Of a stretch of 64,000 nucleotides of DNA, positions 1 to 11,290 are shown piece by piece (the stretch's first letter is position 1; each line of letters opens with the position of its first letter). The DNA is from Perca fluviatilis (taxonomy: Eukaryota > Chordata > Actinopteri > Perciformes > Percidae), in assembly GCF_010015445.1 (NCBI RefSeq), contig NC_053112.1, forward strand, positions 32,885,998 to 32,949,997. Direction: 5' to 3'. The translations under genes and the position numbers were made by a program. Below the pieces are notes generated by a model that had not been told where the DNA came from, made no database searches, and saw only the letters and a list, made by a program, of their open reading frames with translations.

Positions 1-611
1 CGGACGTGTGACAATGTGTATACGTACGTGATCGTGGTTCTCTGTTCCTCTTTAAATGAATGCGCTGTCGATATCTTCTATAACAGACGCGATGGCGGAT
101 TCTACCAATCTCAATTCTCCAGCGGCAGCCATCTTTGTTGTAAACGAATTCAACCCAAGCGCTCTTTGGTGACGTGGTTGATTATGACCGACCTCAAATG
201 TTGTGGGCGTGGCTAAGTTTGCTGGCATCCAGGCTAAGAGCTCACTTGATGTTAACTTCACTCTTAACATTCACTTCCCTCCAGTTTCCAGACCTTGTTT
301 CCCTCATCTCTCTCGACCCATCTCATCCATTTTTAGCTTCTTTTCTCTGTTCCCTGTGCAAATTTTGGCATAAATTAGAAAGGCAAACTGTTTTTGATCA
401 TTTGTTTTGCTACAGCATCAAAAGAGAATTTGTGTTCTCATTTGTGTCCTCAGTATTCATTCCATTGTTCAATGTGTGCTCCTTTCTGACTGTCAAGACA
501 AAAACATCTGGGTATATGTTGGAAATATCAGTTATATGTAAGGTGTCTTGTTTCTCTAGGTTTCAATGATCTTAAGCTCTGTTACAAGCTCTAGGCAAAA
601 TAAAGTGGATG
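1..611. other. unassigned sequence, no gene seen
   Basis: Only short frames occur here, the longest about 130 codons and without recognisable motifs. No terminal repeats or tandem arrays were seen before the TTAA element that follows. Confidence 0.4.
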
Positions 612-615
612 TTAA

Positions 616-1331
616 AGTGATGGTTCGGAGTAATTTCACCCTAGGGTCCTTTGCACCATGACCTCGAGCCAAACACCCCCCCAGAAGCTTTTTTCACCTG
701 GGTCGAACATTGGGAGAATTAGCGTAGAGTAGCATTATCAGCTGAATAGCTTAGCGCAGAGGCTAAAGGATCCGAAGTGTCTCTTAACATTACTCCACTA
801 TTAATGCCCGAAATGATACCAAACGTCTACAGTAGTACAAATAGGTTATGCACTCATAAAACGATGGATTGTAAAGCTTGTAAGTACACCAGAAGTGTAT
901 GTAAATAACACTTGCCTGCTGGCTTCTGCTCTCTGCTGCTGCTGCTGCTGTTACTACCGGGCAGTAAGAGTGCTTAGGGCCGTCTACAAATTACAACACC
1001 GAAAAGAGATGCAACAAAAATATTATGGTAATGTCTCCAAACTTACCTCAATTATAACTTGTCTCCTGCTAGTTATTCTACAGCACTTACTTTAAAAAAT
1101 AAGTTAAATTAATAAATATTTTTGTTGCATCTCTTTTCGGTGTTGTAATTTGTAGACGTCCCTAAGCACTCGTCTTAGAGCAGCAGCAACAACAGCAGAG
1201 AGCAGAAGCCAGCAGGCAAGTGTTACTTACAAACTTCTGGTGTACTTACAAACTTCTGGCTTCTGGGGGAGTGTTTGGCTCGAGGTCATGGTGCAAAGGA
1301 CCCTAGGGTGAAATTACTCCGAACCATCACT
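616..1331. mobile_element. TTAA-flanked foldback DNA transposon (Kolobok-type, non-autonomous)
   Basis: The ends form a long inverted repeat. The left end begins AGTGATGGTTCGGAGTAA and the right end is its reverse complement; both are flanked by TTAA at 612-615 and 1332-1335. The first ~70 bp pair almost perfectly, including a CACCCTAGGGTCC subterminal block. A second inner inverted repeat pairs about 976-1024 with 1116-1160, so much of the element can fold back on itself. A TTAA duplication with ends starting AG fits Kolobok rather than piggyBac, whose ends usually begin CCC. No transposase is encoded, so movement would need one supplied in trans. A (GT)n array follows directly at 1361. Confidence 0.75.
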
Positions 1332-1358
1332 TTAACTCAGGATTCTTCATACTTCAGA

Positions 1359-2056
<698 letters not shown>

Positions 2057-2387
2057 TAGAGCCCGATTTATTGGCCAATCACAGACGTATTTTATTGGTA
2101 TTGGCGTATATGTTGTGATACGTGCCAATATGAAAACTTTTTTTACGGAACATATAATGCAGTAAATGGTGATTTAGAAATGGTGTCATTAAATAGTTTG
2201 TCCATCAGAGCGAATAAAGTTATTTGTTTAAGAAAGCAGCCTTCCTTTGCAGTCATATCAGTGCACAATTCACATATTTTCATTCCAGCTCAAAGTTAAC
2301 TATATTGGCCGCCATATGGGTTATCTGTGAACGTCTCCGCTCTAAAATCGGTATCTGCCTCAAAAATCCTATATCGGTCGGGCTCTA
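2057..2387. mobile_element. degraded hAT-like MITE with TAGAGCCCGAT ends
   Basis: The left end reads TAGAGCCCGATTTATTGGCC and the right end ATATCGGTCGGGCTCTA, which are imperfect inverted copies. The interior is rich in GATATTGG/ATCGG words like those of hAT MITEs in fish. The flanks CGTTCAAG and TTAAATAC do not match, so the TSD has decayed or the limits are slightly off. There is no coding capacity. Confidence 0.5.
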
Positions 2388-3434
2388 TTAAATACTAAAA
2401 GAGCACATACAATTCCTCTGCTGCATCCTGATAGCATGGTCCCTGCATGTGTTTCTCATGGATTCTCCGAAGTTTGCACAAGTTATTGATCTAATGGGAA
2501 TAAATTTCAAACCATGCTCAAGTTTTTGGACAGCTATACCTTCTAAAACTTTTATAAAATAGTTCCCCAGTAACCTTTGGGTCAGTGGTTGTTTTGTAGG
2601 CATTCAGCCAAATGATTTACTATGAGAAGCGACCAATGCACTCATTACACCAAAAACTTTTAACGAGTTAGTGTTGCAGATATAATTTGGTGCTTTTGAG
2701 AAGTCTTCTGTAAAGTCATTGCCGTCTGTGTGAGTAGTACTTGTGATTCATCTTAGCTAATATGATTCCAACTAATTTTAACTTTTGAGGTAATTTTGAT
2801 GCACTCACAAACAGTCATGTAACTAATCCTGGATAAAGTCAGTGACATGATCGGTATAGTCCTTACATCAGAAATGTAATGGCTCAGTGAAAGAGGTAAA
2901 GGACCAAACAGGTTAGCTAATTTAACTTTGTTGAAGTTCAGAGTAGGGTTTGGTAACAGGCTACCAAAACTAAGAGGACAAGGCAGACAAAATGTCCAAA
3001 AAGATTTGCCAAAAGTGTGCTCAAACAGGAAGCGAACCAAGATTTTGCCTCCAGTTCATCGGTCACATTTGACTGCTGGACTGTTTGTGCATTGTATGTT
3101 TATTTCCCCCCAACAGCCAATGTTACCAAGTTACAGTTGTAGCTGTAACCCCACTTATTTCTGTTATTTCTGTCCAGTCTCCTTTTTTCTGCCATCGCTT
3201 TACATTTATGAAATACATTCATGAAACCCTGGAATAAGCCCAATTTTAACATTTAACATGTTTTTGTGTCAGCAGCAAGAATTTCATTGTACCATGAGGT
3301 TAAAACCCTTATTTACTGAGCTTTCTTCCATTTCAAAGTGGTTTTGTGCATTGGATGTGAGCAAGCTGCATAGTAGAGAAGCATATAGATGTATAGGAAA
3401 GTAAAAAAATAAAATGTATTTTGCAAATTTAGAA

Positions 3435-3438
<4 letters not shown>
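2388..3438. other. unassigned sequence, no gene seen
   Basis: About 1 kb without recognisable coding or repeat signature. The frames here (95-98 codons) show no known motif. Confidence 0.4.

Positions 3439-3483
<45 letters not shown>
3439..3483. repeat. (CT)n microsatellite
   Basis: An uninterrupted CT array of about 45 bp. The Leu-Ser or Arg-Glu frames overlapping it are artefacts. Confidence 0.97.
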
Positions 3484-3486
<3 letters not shown>

Positions 3487-3782
3487 CCTCATGTTCCAAA
3501 ATAGTAATTAGTACAGAATCACACTGGCGCCAGAACACAAAACCACAAAAACATGGAATCGGAGGCTTCAGGGGCAGCTGCCTCTTCAACAGCAAGCATA
3601 TGGCAGACACCGTTTTTGGAATGCAACACACAGATTTATGGAATGATCCTGACTCCATCAGCCCCCTCACCCTCACCCTTCTCTCACACTCTGCTCTTCA
3701 TCAAATTAGCTTATGTTTGCATTCATCCCCATAACTATTAGCTTTTATTTATAGATTCTCATTAGTCAAAACTGCTCCCTCT

Positions 3783-3917
<135 letters not shown>

Positions 3918-4000
3918 GGGCAGATCCAGTATCAATAGATTCATTGATGTCTGCTGCTATGCAAGAGTGCTGATACGACACGATTTTGGAGAAGATTAGG

Positions 4001-4036
<36 letters not shown>
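4001..4036. repeat. (AC)n microsatellite
   Basis: A short AC array with a single G interruption near its start. It lies about 90 bp after the preceding GT array and in the opposite dinucleotide phase. Confidence 0.95.
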
Positions 4037-4038
<2 letters not shown>

Positions 4039-5075
4039 TGGTTTGTGCATTCCCCTTGGCCTATATGATAGGGGAATGTTAATGTGGAGCAGAGCCAGTC
4101 TTCGAGTTGAGCTCTGTGCCATATGCGGACCTGCCCCGGGAGTGGCACTAATTCTGCTACTCACTAATTTAACTCGGAAACACACATGCACACACACAGC
4201 CTATAGTCACACGTACCTGCATCTGACAAATATGAGAGAATTTGGGCTTCTCATTGTGACTTTTGTGTATGTAGCCATAGGGTTTGCTAGTGATTTAAAA
4301 ATGTACAAAAACCTTTGGCAAAACATTGGTGTAGCAAGACTTAACTTGCATACACTTAAATGTGAATTGTGTAATTTTGTACCTAAATGTGCAGACATGT
4401 TCACATTGAGCCAACATCCAAAAAATGAGTATTGTCACTTTTCGTGTTTGTTTTGGTTTAGAGAAATTCAAATCAAAACAAAAGTGGCATATCACTGGGC
4501 CTGGCATGTAGAGACGATGTCCTGGATAAATAATAGAAGTTCTTGCAGAACAGTTGAATTGTTATGTCTACAGTCATGTTTCCCCTCCTCCTCTTTCTTC
4601 TCCTTCCCAGTTTCTTTGTCAAAGACTTAAGGCCTAGCAGGGGGGCAGGTTTCCCTTTAGCGGAAGCCAAACTCGCACACTCCAAACACTTTGTGTGACT
4701 CACTCAGTGTGATATCCACACACCTTAATATGTTGTGTGCTGAGCAAAACTTGTAAATGTGGGTTGTCAATAAAATGAACCTTAAGTTGGTGAGGCTGGG
4801 CTGAAGTTGTTTCTAACCGCTTCACTTTAATCAGCAGGTGGCAAGCAAGACATGGGAAGTTGGCTGGGGCCTTGAGGAGCATTTATTCACTGACAAAAAC
4901 TGCAATGTTACACACACTACACTGCTACGTTCACAGCTATACCATTACGGCTTACTACATACTCACAATCACACACACACGCGCTTTCTCTCTTTTTTCT
5001 TGTCTGCAAACTGTTTGTATTACACATTTTAGTTTACAAAAAACATCTTAAAGATACATTTTAAAGAAAATCCCA
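4037..5075. other. unassigned sequence, no gene seen
   Basis: The longest frame crossing this stretch (214 codons on the plus strand, from about 3986) starts inside the AC array and shows no domain, compositional or splice evidence of being real. Confidence 0.4.
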
Positions 5076-5505
5076 GATGATTCTCGTTTGTATATTTGAC
5101 GGTATTGAAAATTATACTTTCGAGATTTCTTACTACCCTAAGTATACCATAATAATTTGATACCGCCCAGGCCTAATTCCTTGCATATTTTTCACACCAT
5201 ATCTTTTATGTCAGATATACAGGATAAATATATATAGGAATTTAAATGAACATTTTTGTATGTTTTAATAGCACTAATACTACAGTTGCAATCAGCCCAC
5301 AGAAGATGAATGGTGTCTTGGGGCTTAGTTAGTTCTTCAATCTGAGAAATATGTGATTGGTCCTTTTGCTCAATTAACAGCCAATAAACTGCAGTCCATC
5401 CTAAAAACCTGTAACACCACTCCAATAAAGAAACTATTCTACTGGAATCATAATTTTTGAAACCATTCCAAGTAGGAATCGGTTGTCGATGCCCAATCCT
5501 AGGTA
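5076..5505. mobile_element. hAT-like MITE remnants
   Basis: Two degraded ends are visible. One, near 5160-5176, reads TACCGCCCAGGCCTAA. The other, near 5482-5501, reads TCGATGCCCAATCCTA. Both resemble 3' ends of hAT-derived MITEs common in fish, but I could not pair them with matching 5' ends, so this is a mosaic of fragments rather than one defined element. Confidence 0.35.
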
Positions 5506-5640
5506 CACCTAGCTGAAACTAATGCAGTCTAATACAACATCTCTGCAATACATCCTACTGTACCTTCATGAAGGTTACGTTCGGTTTCTGTTGTAACTAT
5601 TTTTTAGAGAGGTATTGGTTCAGATTCATGGTCATTTTGG

Positions 5641-5736
5641 AGGCTGATGTTTGTGGTGCTGTTGAACTTTATTGCGGTATACTGAGCAAGAAGGCTGATG
5701 TTTGTGGTGCTGTTGAACTTTATTGCGGTATACTGA
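5641..5736. repeat. tandem duplication, 51-bp period
   Basis: A 45-bp segment beginning AGGCTGATGTTTGTGGTGCT occurs at 5641-5685 and again, identical, at 5692-5736, separated by six bases. It sits in what looks like an older interspersed repeat. The perfect identity implies a recent local duplication. Confidence 0.9.
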
Positions 5737-6096
5737 CAGGTGTTTCTTTCATTTTGTATTAATGATGAAGTTTTAACTATGCAGACCTAAAGCCGCCTAC
5801 AGCACACATGATCAGAGGTAAACCTGCCAGGCACAGAGCAGTGCGGGCACTTCAGAGGCAAAGTGCAGCTCACAGGTATACGTCCTTATTGCTTCTCGTG
5901 GCTGCACCTCAAAAGGGTCAGCGGCAACAAGGTCAAAGTTGAAATTATTTTAACCTTGAGTGCAGCGCTCTGTGGCAATTTTGAGAGGTGTCCACACCAA
6001 GGGTAGCGCTTCCTCCGAGTTGTCTCCAGCACTCTCCCCATAGGAAAACAATGGCACAGCCAGGACACAGCGGTTTTACCGCAGAACATGTGGAGG

Positions 6097-6240
6097 CAGG
6101 GTTCAAAATTTACTTTTTTCGTCGACCAGCCAAATGGCTAGTGAATGTTCAAATTTTAGCAGCCACTCAATAGATTATGATTTTTTTTTTTTTTTTGGGG
6201 GGGGGGGCTGGTGAGTGAAGCAAATCTACCAGCAACCCTG
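6097..6240. mobile_element. 144-bp hAT MITE with perfect 8-bp TSD
   Basis: The element begins CAGGGTTC and ends CAACCCTG, typical hAT termini. It is flanked by a perfect direct repeat TGTGGAGG at 6089-6096 and 6241-6248. It contains a T16-G11 homopolymer run in the middle. No protein is encoded. Confidence 0.88.
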
Positions 6241-6896
6241 TGTGGAGGCAGCTTAATAAACTGGCAACTGAATGTATACATAATATATAAAACACATGCT
6301 AAAACCTACCACTTAAAGTCACATAAAATACAATGTACATAAAAGCATGACATAAAACCTAGAGTACATTCAGCCATCACCATCTAACTTAGTATATAGT
6401 TAAAACATCATCACTGTCACCAACCCATGACTATAAACCCGCAACTTTTTATACAGACTACTCATCTGTGTGTTATGCGTATATCTCTAGAACCGTTAGT
6501 CCAATGGATTTCAAACTTGGCATGTGTCTTGCTACGGCATGAGGAAGTGCGGTGCCAAGTTTGACAATGTTTGTCATATATATCGGTAAAAGAAGCACAC
6601 ATTGGCTTTTGCCGCTCTAGCCGCTGGCCACTCCCCCTCTCACCCTGCACACTGACTGAGCACAGCGCAGGAGCAGAGACAGAGAGGGTCGAAGAAAGCA
6701 GTGGAGCTTTGGCAGCTAAACTGTGAAATACACCTCAGAGCAACAAAAAATGTGCAAAGTAGCACTACTTTGGATTGTAAACAAATAAATAAACAATTTC
6801 CGAATTTAAGGATGTTTCAGAATCCCACACGTGCAAAGCACAACCAGCTACAGACAACAAGTGGCAGACAGTGTGATGCCACTTATTAGGCAGGCT

Positions 6897-6932
6897 ATGT
6901 ATGTATGTATGTATGTATGTATGTATGTATGT
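6897..6932. repeat. (ATGT)n microsatellite
   Basis: Nine uninterrupted ATGT units. Confidence 0.96.
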
Positions 6933-7335
6933 CCGTCCGAATTTTGGGGGACGGTGCACATTACACCAAATGCCGAACTCTTTACAACAGCAGGGGTGGG
7001 GTTACAGCATTTGACTCTTTTCCTGCTATTGTATTAAGTTGCTGTGAGCTGGCAGAACATAACGTAGCATAATCTCGTAGATTATTCCTTCACAGCGCTG
7101 TGCAATGCGAGAAAATCTCAGAGTTGAACCGGGCAGATACATCAGTTTTCATCAGAATCACTCTGGGTCAGGTTAATTAAGTCTACTGCTAACTTACAAC
7201 ACTAATAACATTACCGTGGCCAAAATACCCCCGCGAATCAAATCCATACTTCACCGTTAACCGTCAAGCCACTAAACCTGTATGGAAATGAACACCTCTG
7301 CAAATTTCAGCAGAGGTGAACGACACAAGATCATG

Positions 7336-7344
<9 letters not shown>

Positions 7345-7411
<67 letters not shown>
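7345..7411. repeat. (CA)n microsatellite
   Basis: A CA array of about 67 bp, preceded by a short CT run. Confidence 0.97.
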
Positions 7412-7413
<2 letters not shown>

Positions 7414-7586
7414 TCCAGTTCTGGTGGTTGATGAACGCAGATATGTGCTGATTAGCTCTCATAACGGGCCAGGTGGTTAGCGCGCTGCCATGAGTCCATG
7501 GCGCTAATGTCTGATTACTCCACATTGTCATTGTGATATTTTGTGATTACATTCTGAATCTGCCCCGTTCTCTGTCAGGTAAATAC

Positions 7587-7630
<44 letters not shown>

Positions 7631-7680
7631 ATATGTTTTATATAGCGCTTTACATGGAACTCAAAGACGCTTTTGTAGTA
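7587..7680 (-). mobile_element. retroposon 3' tail with (ATA)n microsatellite
   Basis: An (AAT)n array at 7587-7629 abuts TTTTATATAGCGCTTTACAT. Read on the minus strand this is a tail of the form ...ATGTAAAGCGCTATATAAAA followed by a TTA array, the usual end of teleost L2-type LINEs or SINEs that use them. The microsatellite is therefore probably the retroposon's own tail. The body cannot be assigned. Confidence 0.5.
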
Positions 7681-8140
7681 GTAGACTACAATGTCTTCCT
7701 CTGATGTAGACGTAGCCCCCACTGTAAGTCAGTTGGAGTAGTATACAGTGGAGTTGCATATTAAGTGGTTTGGGGTCCCTCTGTAAGTCATTTTGGGGTA
7801 CAATTTGGTTTTGAAGAATTCTACAAGAATTCTGTACGTTGCAAGTTCTTAAAAGGCCTATGAGCCTTTTAAGAACTTGATGGCCTGGGAGATAAAGGAA
7901 TTTCTTACCCTGTCAGACCTGGCCTCTAGTGGTCTAAATCTCTGTCCAGAGGGGATAGACTCAAACTCTTGATACAGGCAATGGAGAGAGCTCTTCAAAA
8001 ATGATTGCAGCCTTTGAAATTGCTCTTTTGGAAAAATGGGGGCAGAACAGACAGTTTAACACCATCGATTTTAGCGGCCATTCTTACTGAGCAATAAAAA
8101 CAGAGCTGTTTTTATTTTTCCCCAGTGTAATCATAAATTG
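7681..8140. repeat. interspersed repeat, class unknown, with perfect 16-bp hairpin
   Basis: Wording such as CTTGATGGCCTGGGAGATAA recalls a repeat widespread in fish, but I cannot name its class. It includes a perfect hairpin: CAAGTTCTTAAAAGGC at 7842-7857 pairs with 7864-7879 across a 6-nt loop. Confidence 0.4.
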
Positions 8141-8398
8141 GTTCTCTTTAAGCTTTTCAAAACTAGTACAGAGCCCGTTGAAGGTTTGGACCCCAAAATG
8201 ACTTACAGAAGGACCCCAAACTTTTGTCTTACTTCCATTATTATTTCACTTCTTCTTCCAACCATGCTTTCAACCCCTTTTTTTTTCTGCCCGCGCCACG
8301 CCAAGGTAGGGGGGGGGTGCCACGAAGGGGGGGGTGGGCGCCCTTCCCCCCCCCCTCCAAGCGCGGGTGGAGTGGTTTGGATATATTATCTTCTTTCT

Positions 8399-8424
8399 CT
8401 TTGTATATATATATATGTATATGC

Positions 8425-8457
<33 letters not shown>

Positions 8458-8498
8458 GTTATATATATATTATATATACTATATATATATATATTATC

Positions 8499-8537
<39 letters not shown>

Positions 8538-8651
8538 GTCTCCTATATATATATATGTATATATATGTATATATATATCTACCTATTTTTGTATATGTTT
8601 TTATCTCTCTTTCCTTTTTTTTTTTTTTTTTTCTCTCTCTCTTTCTCTTTT

Positions 8652-8682
<31 letters not shown>

Positions 8683-9019
8683 TTCTCTTTCTTTCTCTCT
8701 TTCTAATGCTCTCTCCCTTTCTTTCTCTCTCTCTCTCTTTCTCTCTTATATACTCTTTCTCTCTTTCTCTCTCTCTCTCTTTTCTCTCTTGTGTGTGTCT
8801 CTCTCTTTCTCTCTACTATATATATATCTTCTCTTTTTTTTTTTTTCCTGCCTGTCTCTCTCTCCTCTCTGTCTTCTCTCTGCCTCTCTCTCTCTCTCTC
8901 TGCATGTATGTGTGTCTCTCTCTCTCTCTTGCTCCTGTTGCTCTGTGTCTGCTCCTTTTTCTTCTCTCTTTCTGTGCCTGTGTGTGTGTGTGTCTCTGTG
9001 CCTGCTGTGTGTGTCTCTG

Positions 9020-9055
<36 letters not shown>

Positions 9056-9265
9056 TGCTGTGTGTGTGCTGCTGTGCTGTGTGTGTGTGCCATTTCTGTG
9101 CTGCTGTCTATTGCTTATATATATGTGTGTGTGTGTATATATATATATTATTGTATATATATATATACTGTATGTATTGTGTGTGTGTATATATATATGT
9201 ATGTATATATATATATATATATATTGTGTGTGTGTGTGTATATATGTGTATATATATATATATAT

Positions 9266-9333
<68 letters not shown>

Positions 9334-9352
9334 TGTATTATATATATGTATG

Positions 9353-9399
<47 letters not shown>

Positions 9400-9496
9400 G
9401 TTATTATATATGTATATATGTATATATATATATATGTATATATATGTATATATATATATATTATATATATATGTGTGTATATATATGTATGTATAT

Positions 9497-9539
<43 letters not shown>

Positions 9540-9540
9540 C
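8399..9540. repeat. ~1.1-kb compound low-complexity tract (TA, CT, TG, GATA)
   Basis: Blocks follow one another: (TA)n with scattered G/C at 8404-8580, pyrimidine-rich CT/T runs at 8600-8980, TG/CTG-rich sequence at 8980-9110, (TATATG)n at 9115-9495, and (GATA)n at about 9500-9538. Frames of up to 456 codons across this tract are pure Tyr-Ile, Leu-Ser or Cys-Val strings and are not genes. Arrays of this length are unstable and hard to assemble. Confidence 0.95.
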
Positions 9541-9901
9541 ACACAACGATATCTTTTGCATTTCTAATCCAAACAACGTCAAACTTGGCACTGCACTTAC
9601 TCGTGCCCGTAGCAAGACACCTGTCAAGTTTTGAAATCCATCGGACTAACAGTTCGAGAGATATGCGCATAACACACAGATGAGTAGTCTGTATAAAAAG
9701 TTGCGGGTTTATAGTCATGGGTTGGTGACAGTGATGATGTTTTAACTATATGTGAATCAGACTAACGGTTCGAGAGATATGTGCATAACACACAGACAGA
9801 CAGACATTCCTGCAATTTATAGATAGATGATGCAGCCAGTAATTTGATGGTGACAAATAAACACAATGAGTTTGTAGTGCAAGTGTTAGCCTACACCTAA
9901 T

Positions 9902-10324
9902 TAGAGATGTTCCGATACCGATACCAGTATCGGTATCGGCTCCGATACTGCCTAAAACGCTGGTATCGGTATCGGGAAGTACTGGAGTTTATGCACCGAT
10001 CCGATACCACGTAATGAAGCCCTAAAGAAAATCTACGTTAAAGTAGTTTATTTATGTTCTTTTCATTATAACTATAAAAGAAAGTTCTGGGGCATTCCTT
10101 GTTTGCGTTTGTTCATGTTTCACAAAGAGTTTAACCTGAGCCAGACCGACAACAAAGAAAGAAATCATATCACATCCATACAGAGATAGTAGTATACAGA
10201 TGTTAAAACATAATGAAATATATGACTCACTGGTATCGGATCGGTACTCGGTATCGGCTGATACGCAAGTTCAGGTATCGGAATCGGTATCGGGAAGCAA
10301 AAAAGTGGTATTGGACCATCTCTA
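9902..10324. mobile_element. 423-bp hAT MITE with perfect 8-bp TSD
   Basis: The element begins TAGAGATGTTCCGATACC and ends GGTATTGGACCATCTCTA. Its flanks carry a perfect duplication CACCTAAT at 9894-9901 and 10325-10332. Both subterminal regions are packed with GGTATCGG/CCGATACC words, which can pair across the element and may have been transposase binding sites. No transposase is encoded. Confidence 0.92.
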
Positions 10325-10332
10325 CACCTAAT

Positions 10333-11040
10333 AAAGTGTTTTCTTTCAAAACACTTTAAATACATTCATTAAGACCCACAGTGGCAAACTCAGGAATTCA
10401 CAATTTAGAAAATATGAGTGAAATACATACTAATGCTCATGCAATCAGCATAAGTAAAGTTTAAAGCCGATCATTAGGGACTGCTGCTGCTTGTGGGAAA
10501 CTGCTGAGCGCTAATCATGCATTCATCCTGATGAAACAGGTTACACAGAGCTGGGGAATACACTGCAACATTTTTTGCAAGTCAAATTTCTGAAAACTGC
10601 AAAAATATGCAAAGCTGCGAGAGGATTTGGCCATAATTAATTCTAATTTCCTCATTTCTGTTTCATGTTGTCAAGATATTTTGTCACTTAATTACACAGC
10701 AAGCTTGTGTTTATTGTGTTATAAAAAGGTCACTTGGTGCTGCACTGGATCTTTTGAGGTGAGAAAATTTCTAACAACTCAAACATAAAAGATTCGACAA
10801 ATGTGACCCTGCCAAATTGTGCTAGTTAGTATGGGCATCAATATTCTCAAGACTGCTCTTATAAACTAGCTGGTGACTTGACATGGATAAAACCTGATTA
10901 TCACGGTGACTGTTGTATCATATTGTTTGTTTTCAATATGATGAGTTGTCTATTAATTGGCTTGTTGCTTTGTTCATCCACAATAGTTTTTTCAAGTTTT
11001 TGTACAGAGTTTAGGCAATTTACAGTTTGCCCTCTTTAGT
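10333..11040. other. unassigned sequence, no gene seen
   Basis: AT-rich sequence with no open frame of note and no recognised repeat. Confidence 0.4.
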
Positions 11041-11290
11041 CCATGTAGAGCCTACAAGGGGCCACTGCGTAGGACCCCCCCTTTTGCCCCCAGAACAGCA
11101 TGAATTATTTGTGGCATGGCTTCAGCAAGGTGCGAAAACATTTCTTAGAAATTCTGGTCCATGTTGACACGATAGCACCATGCAGTCGCTGCAGATTTGT
11201 TGGCTGTAAATCTCCCGTTCCACCATATCCCCAAGGTGCTGTATCGTATTGAGATCTGGTGACTGTGGAGGCCATTGGAGTACACTGAAC
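11041..11290 (-). pseudogene. Tc1-like transposase C-terminal remnant
   Basis: The minus strand from about 11286 downward encodes a broken copy of the end of a Tc1/mariner-superfamily transposase. It includes the hallmark WPPQSPDLN block just before the third catalytic acidic residue (the DD34E region), then a Glu-rich helix and a segment ending near a Gly-Gly-Lys-rich tail. The expected LNPIE motif is altered (Ile-Gln in place of Ile-Glu) and short deletions and frame changes follow. Roughly the last 75 residues of a ~340-residue enzyme remain. No terminal inverted repeats were found nearby. It is a dead fragment. Confidence 0.7.

Larger units (their letters stand above)
6394..9751. repeat. 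3.36-kb interval bounded by ~180-bp inverted repeats
   Basis: The segment 6394-6574 reappears inverted at 9571-9751 with only scattered differences; for example, CAACTTTTTATACAGACTAC on the left is exactly reversed on the right. A further partial copy of the right arm (the block with CGAGAGATATGTGCATAAC) lies at about 9757-9800, so the arm is also partly duplicated in tandem. The ends do not show a clear TSD. The arms could be terminal repeats of an unrecognised large element, or two copies of one interspersed repeat inserted in opposite orientations. The spacer holds several microsatellites, an L2-like tail and a large low-complexity tract. Confidence 0.8.

Noticed and set aside
616..1331. 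piggyBac assignment for TTAA elements
   Set aside because: piggyBac also duplicates TTAA, but its ends normally start CC; these start AG and have long foldback arms, so Kolobok-type is preferred.
3986..4630. 214-codon plus-strand open frame
   Set aside because: Starts in an AC array (Thr-His run) and continues without any recognisable domain or splice context.
8138..9508. 456-codon open frame
   Set aside because: Apart from a short leader it is made of Tyr-Ile, Leu-Ser and Cys-Val strings from TA, CT and TG arrays. It is not a gene.
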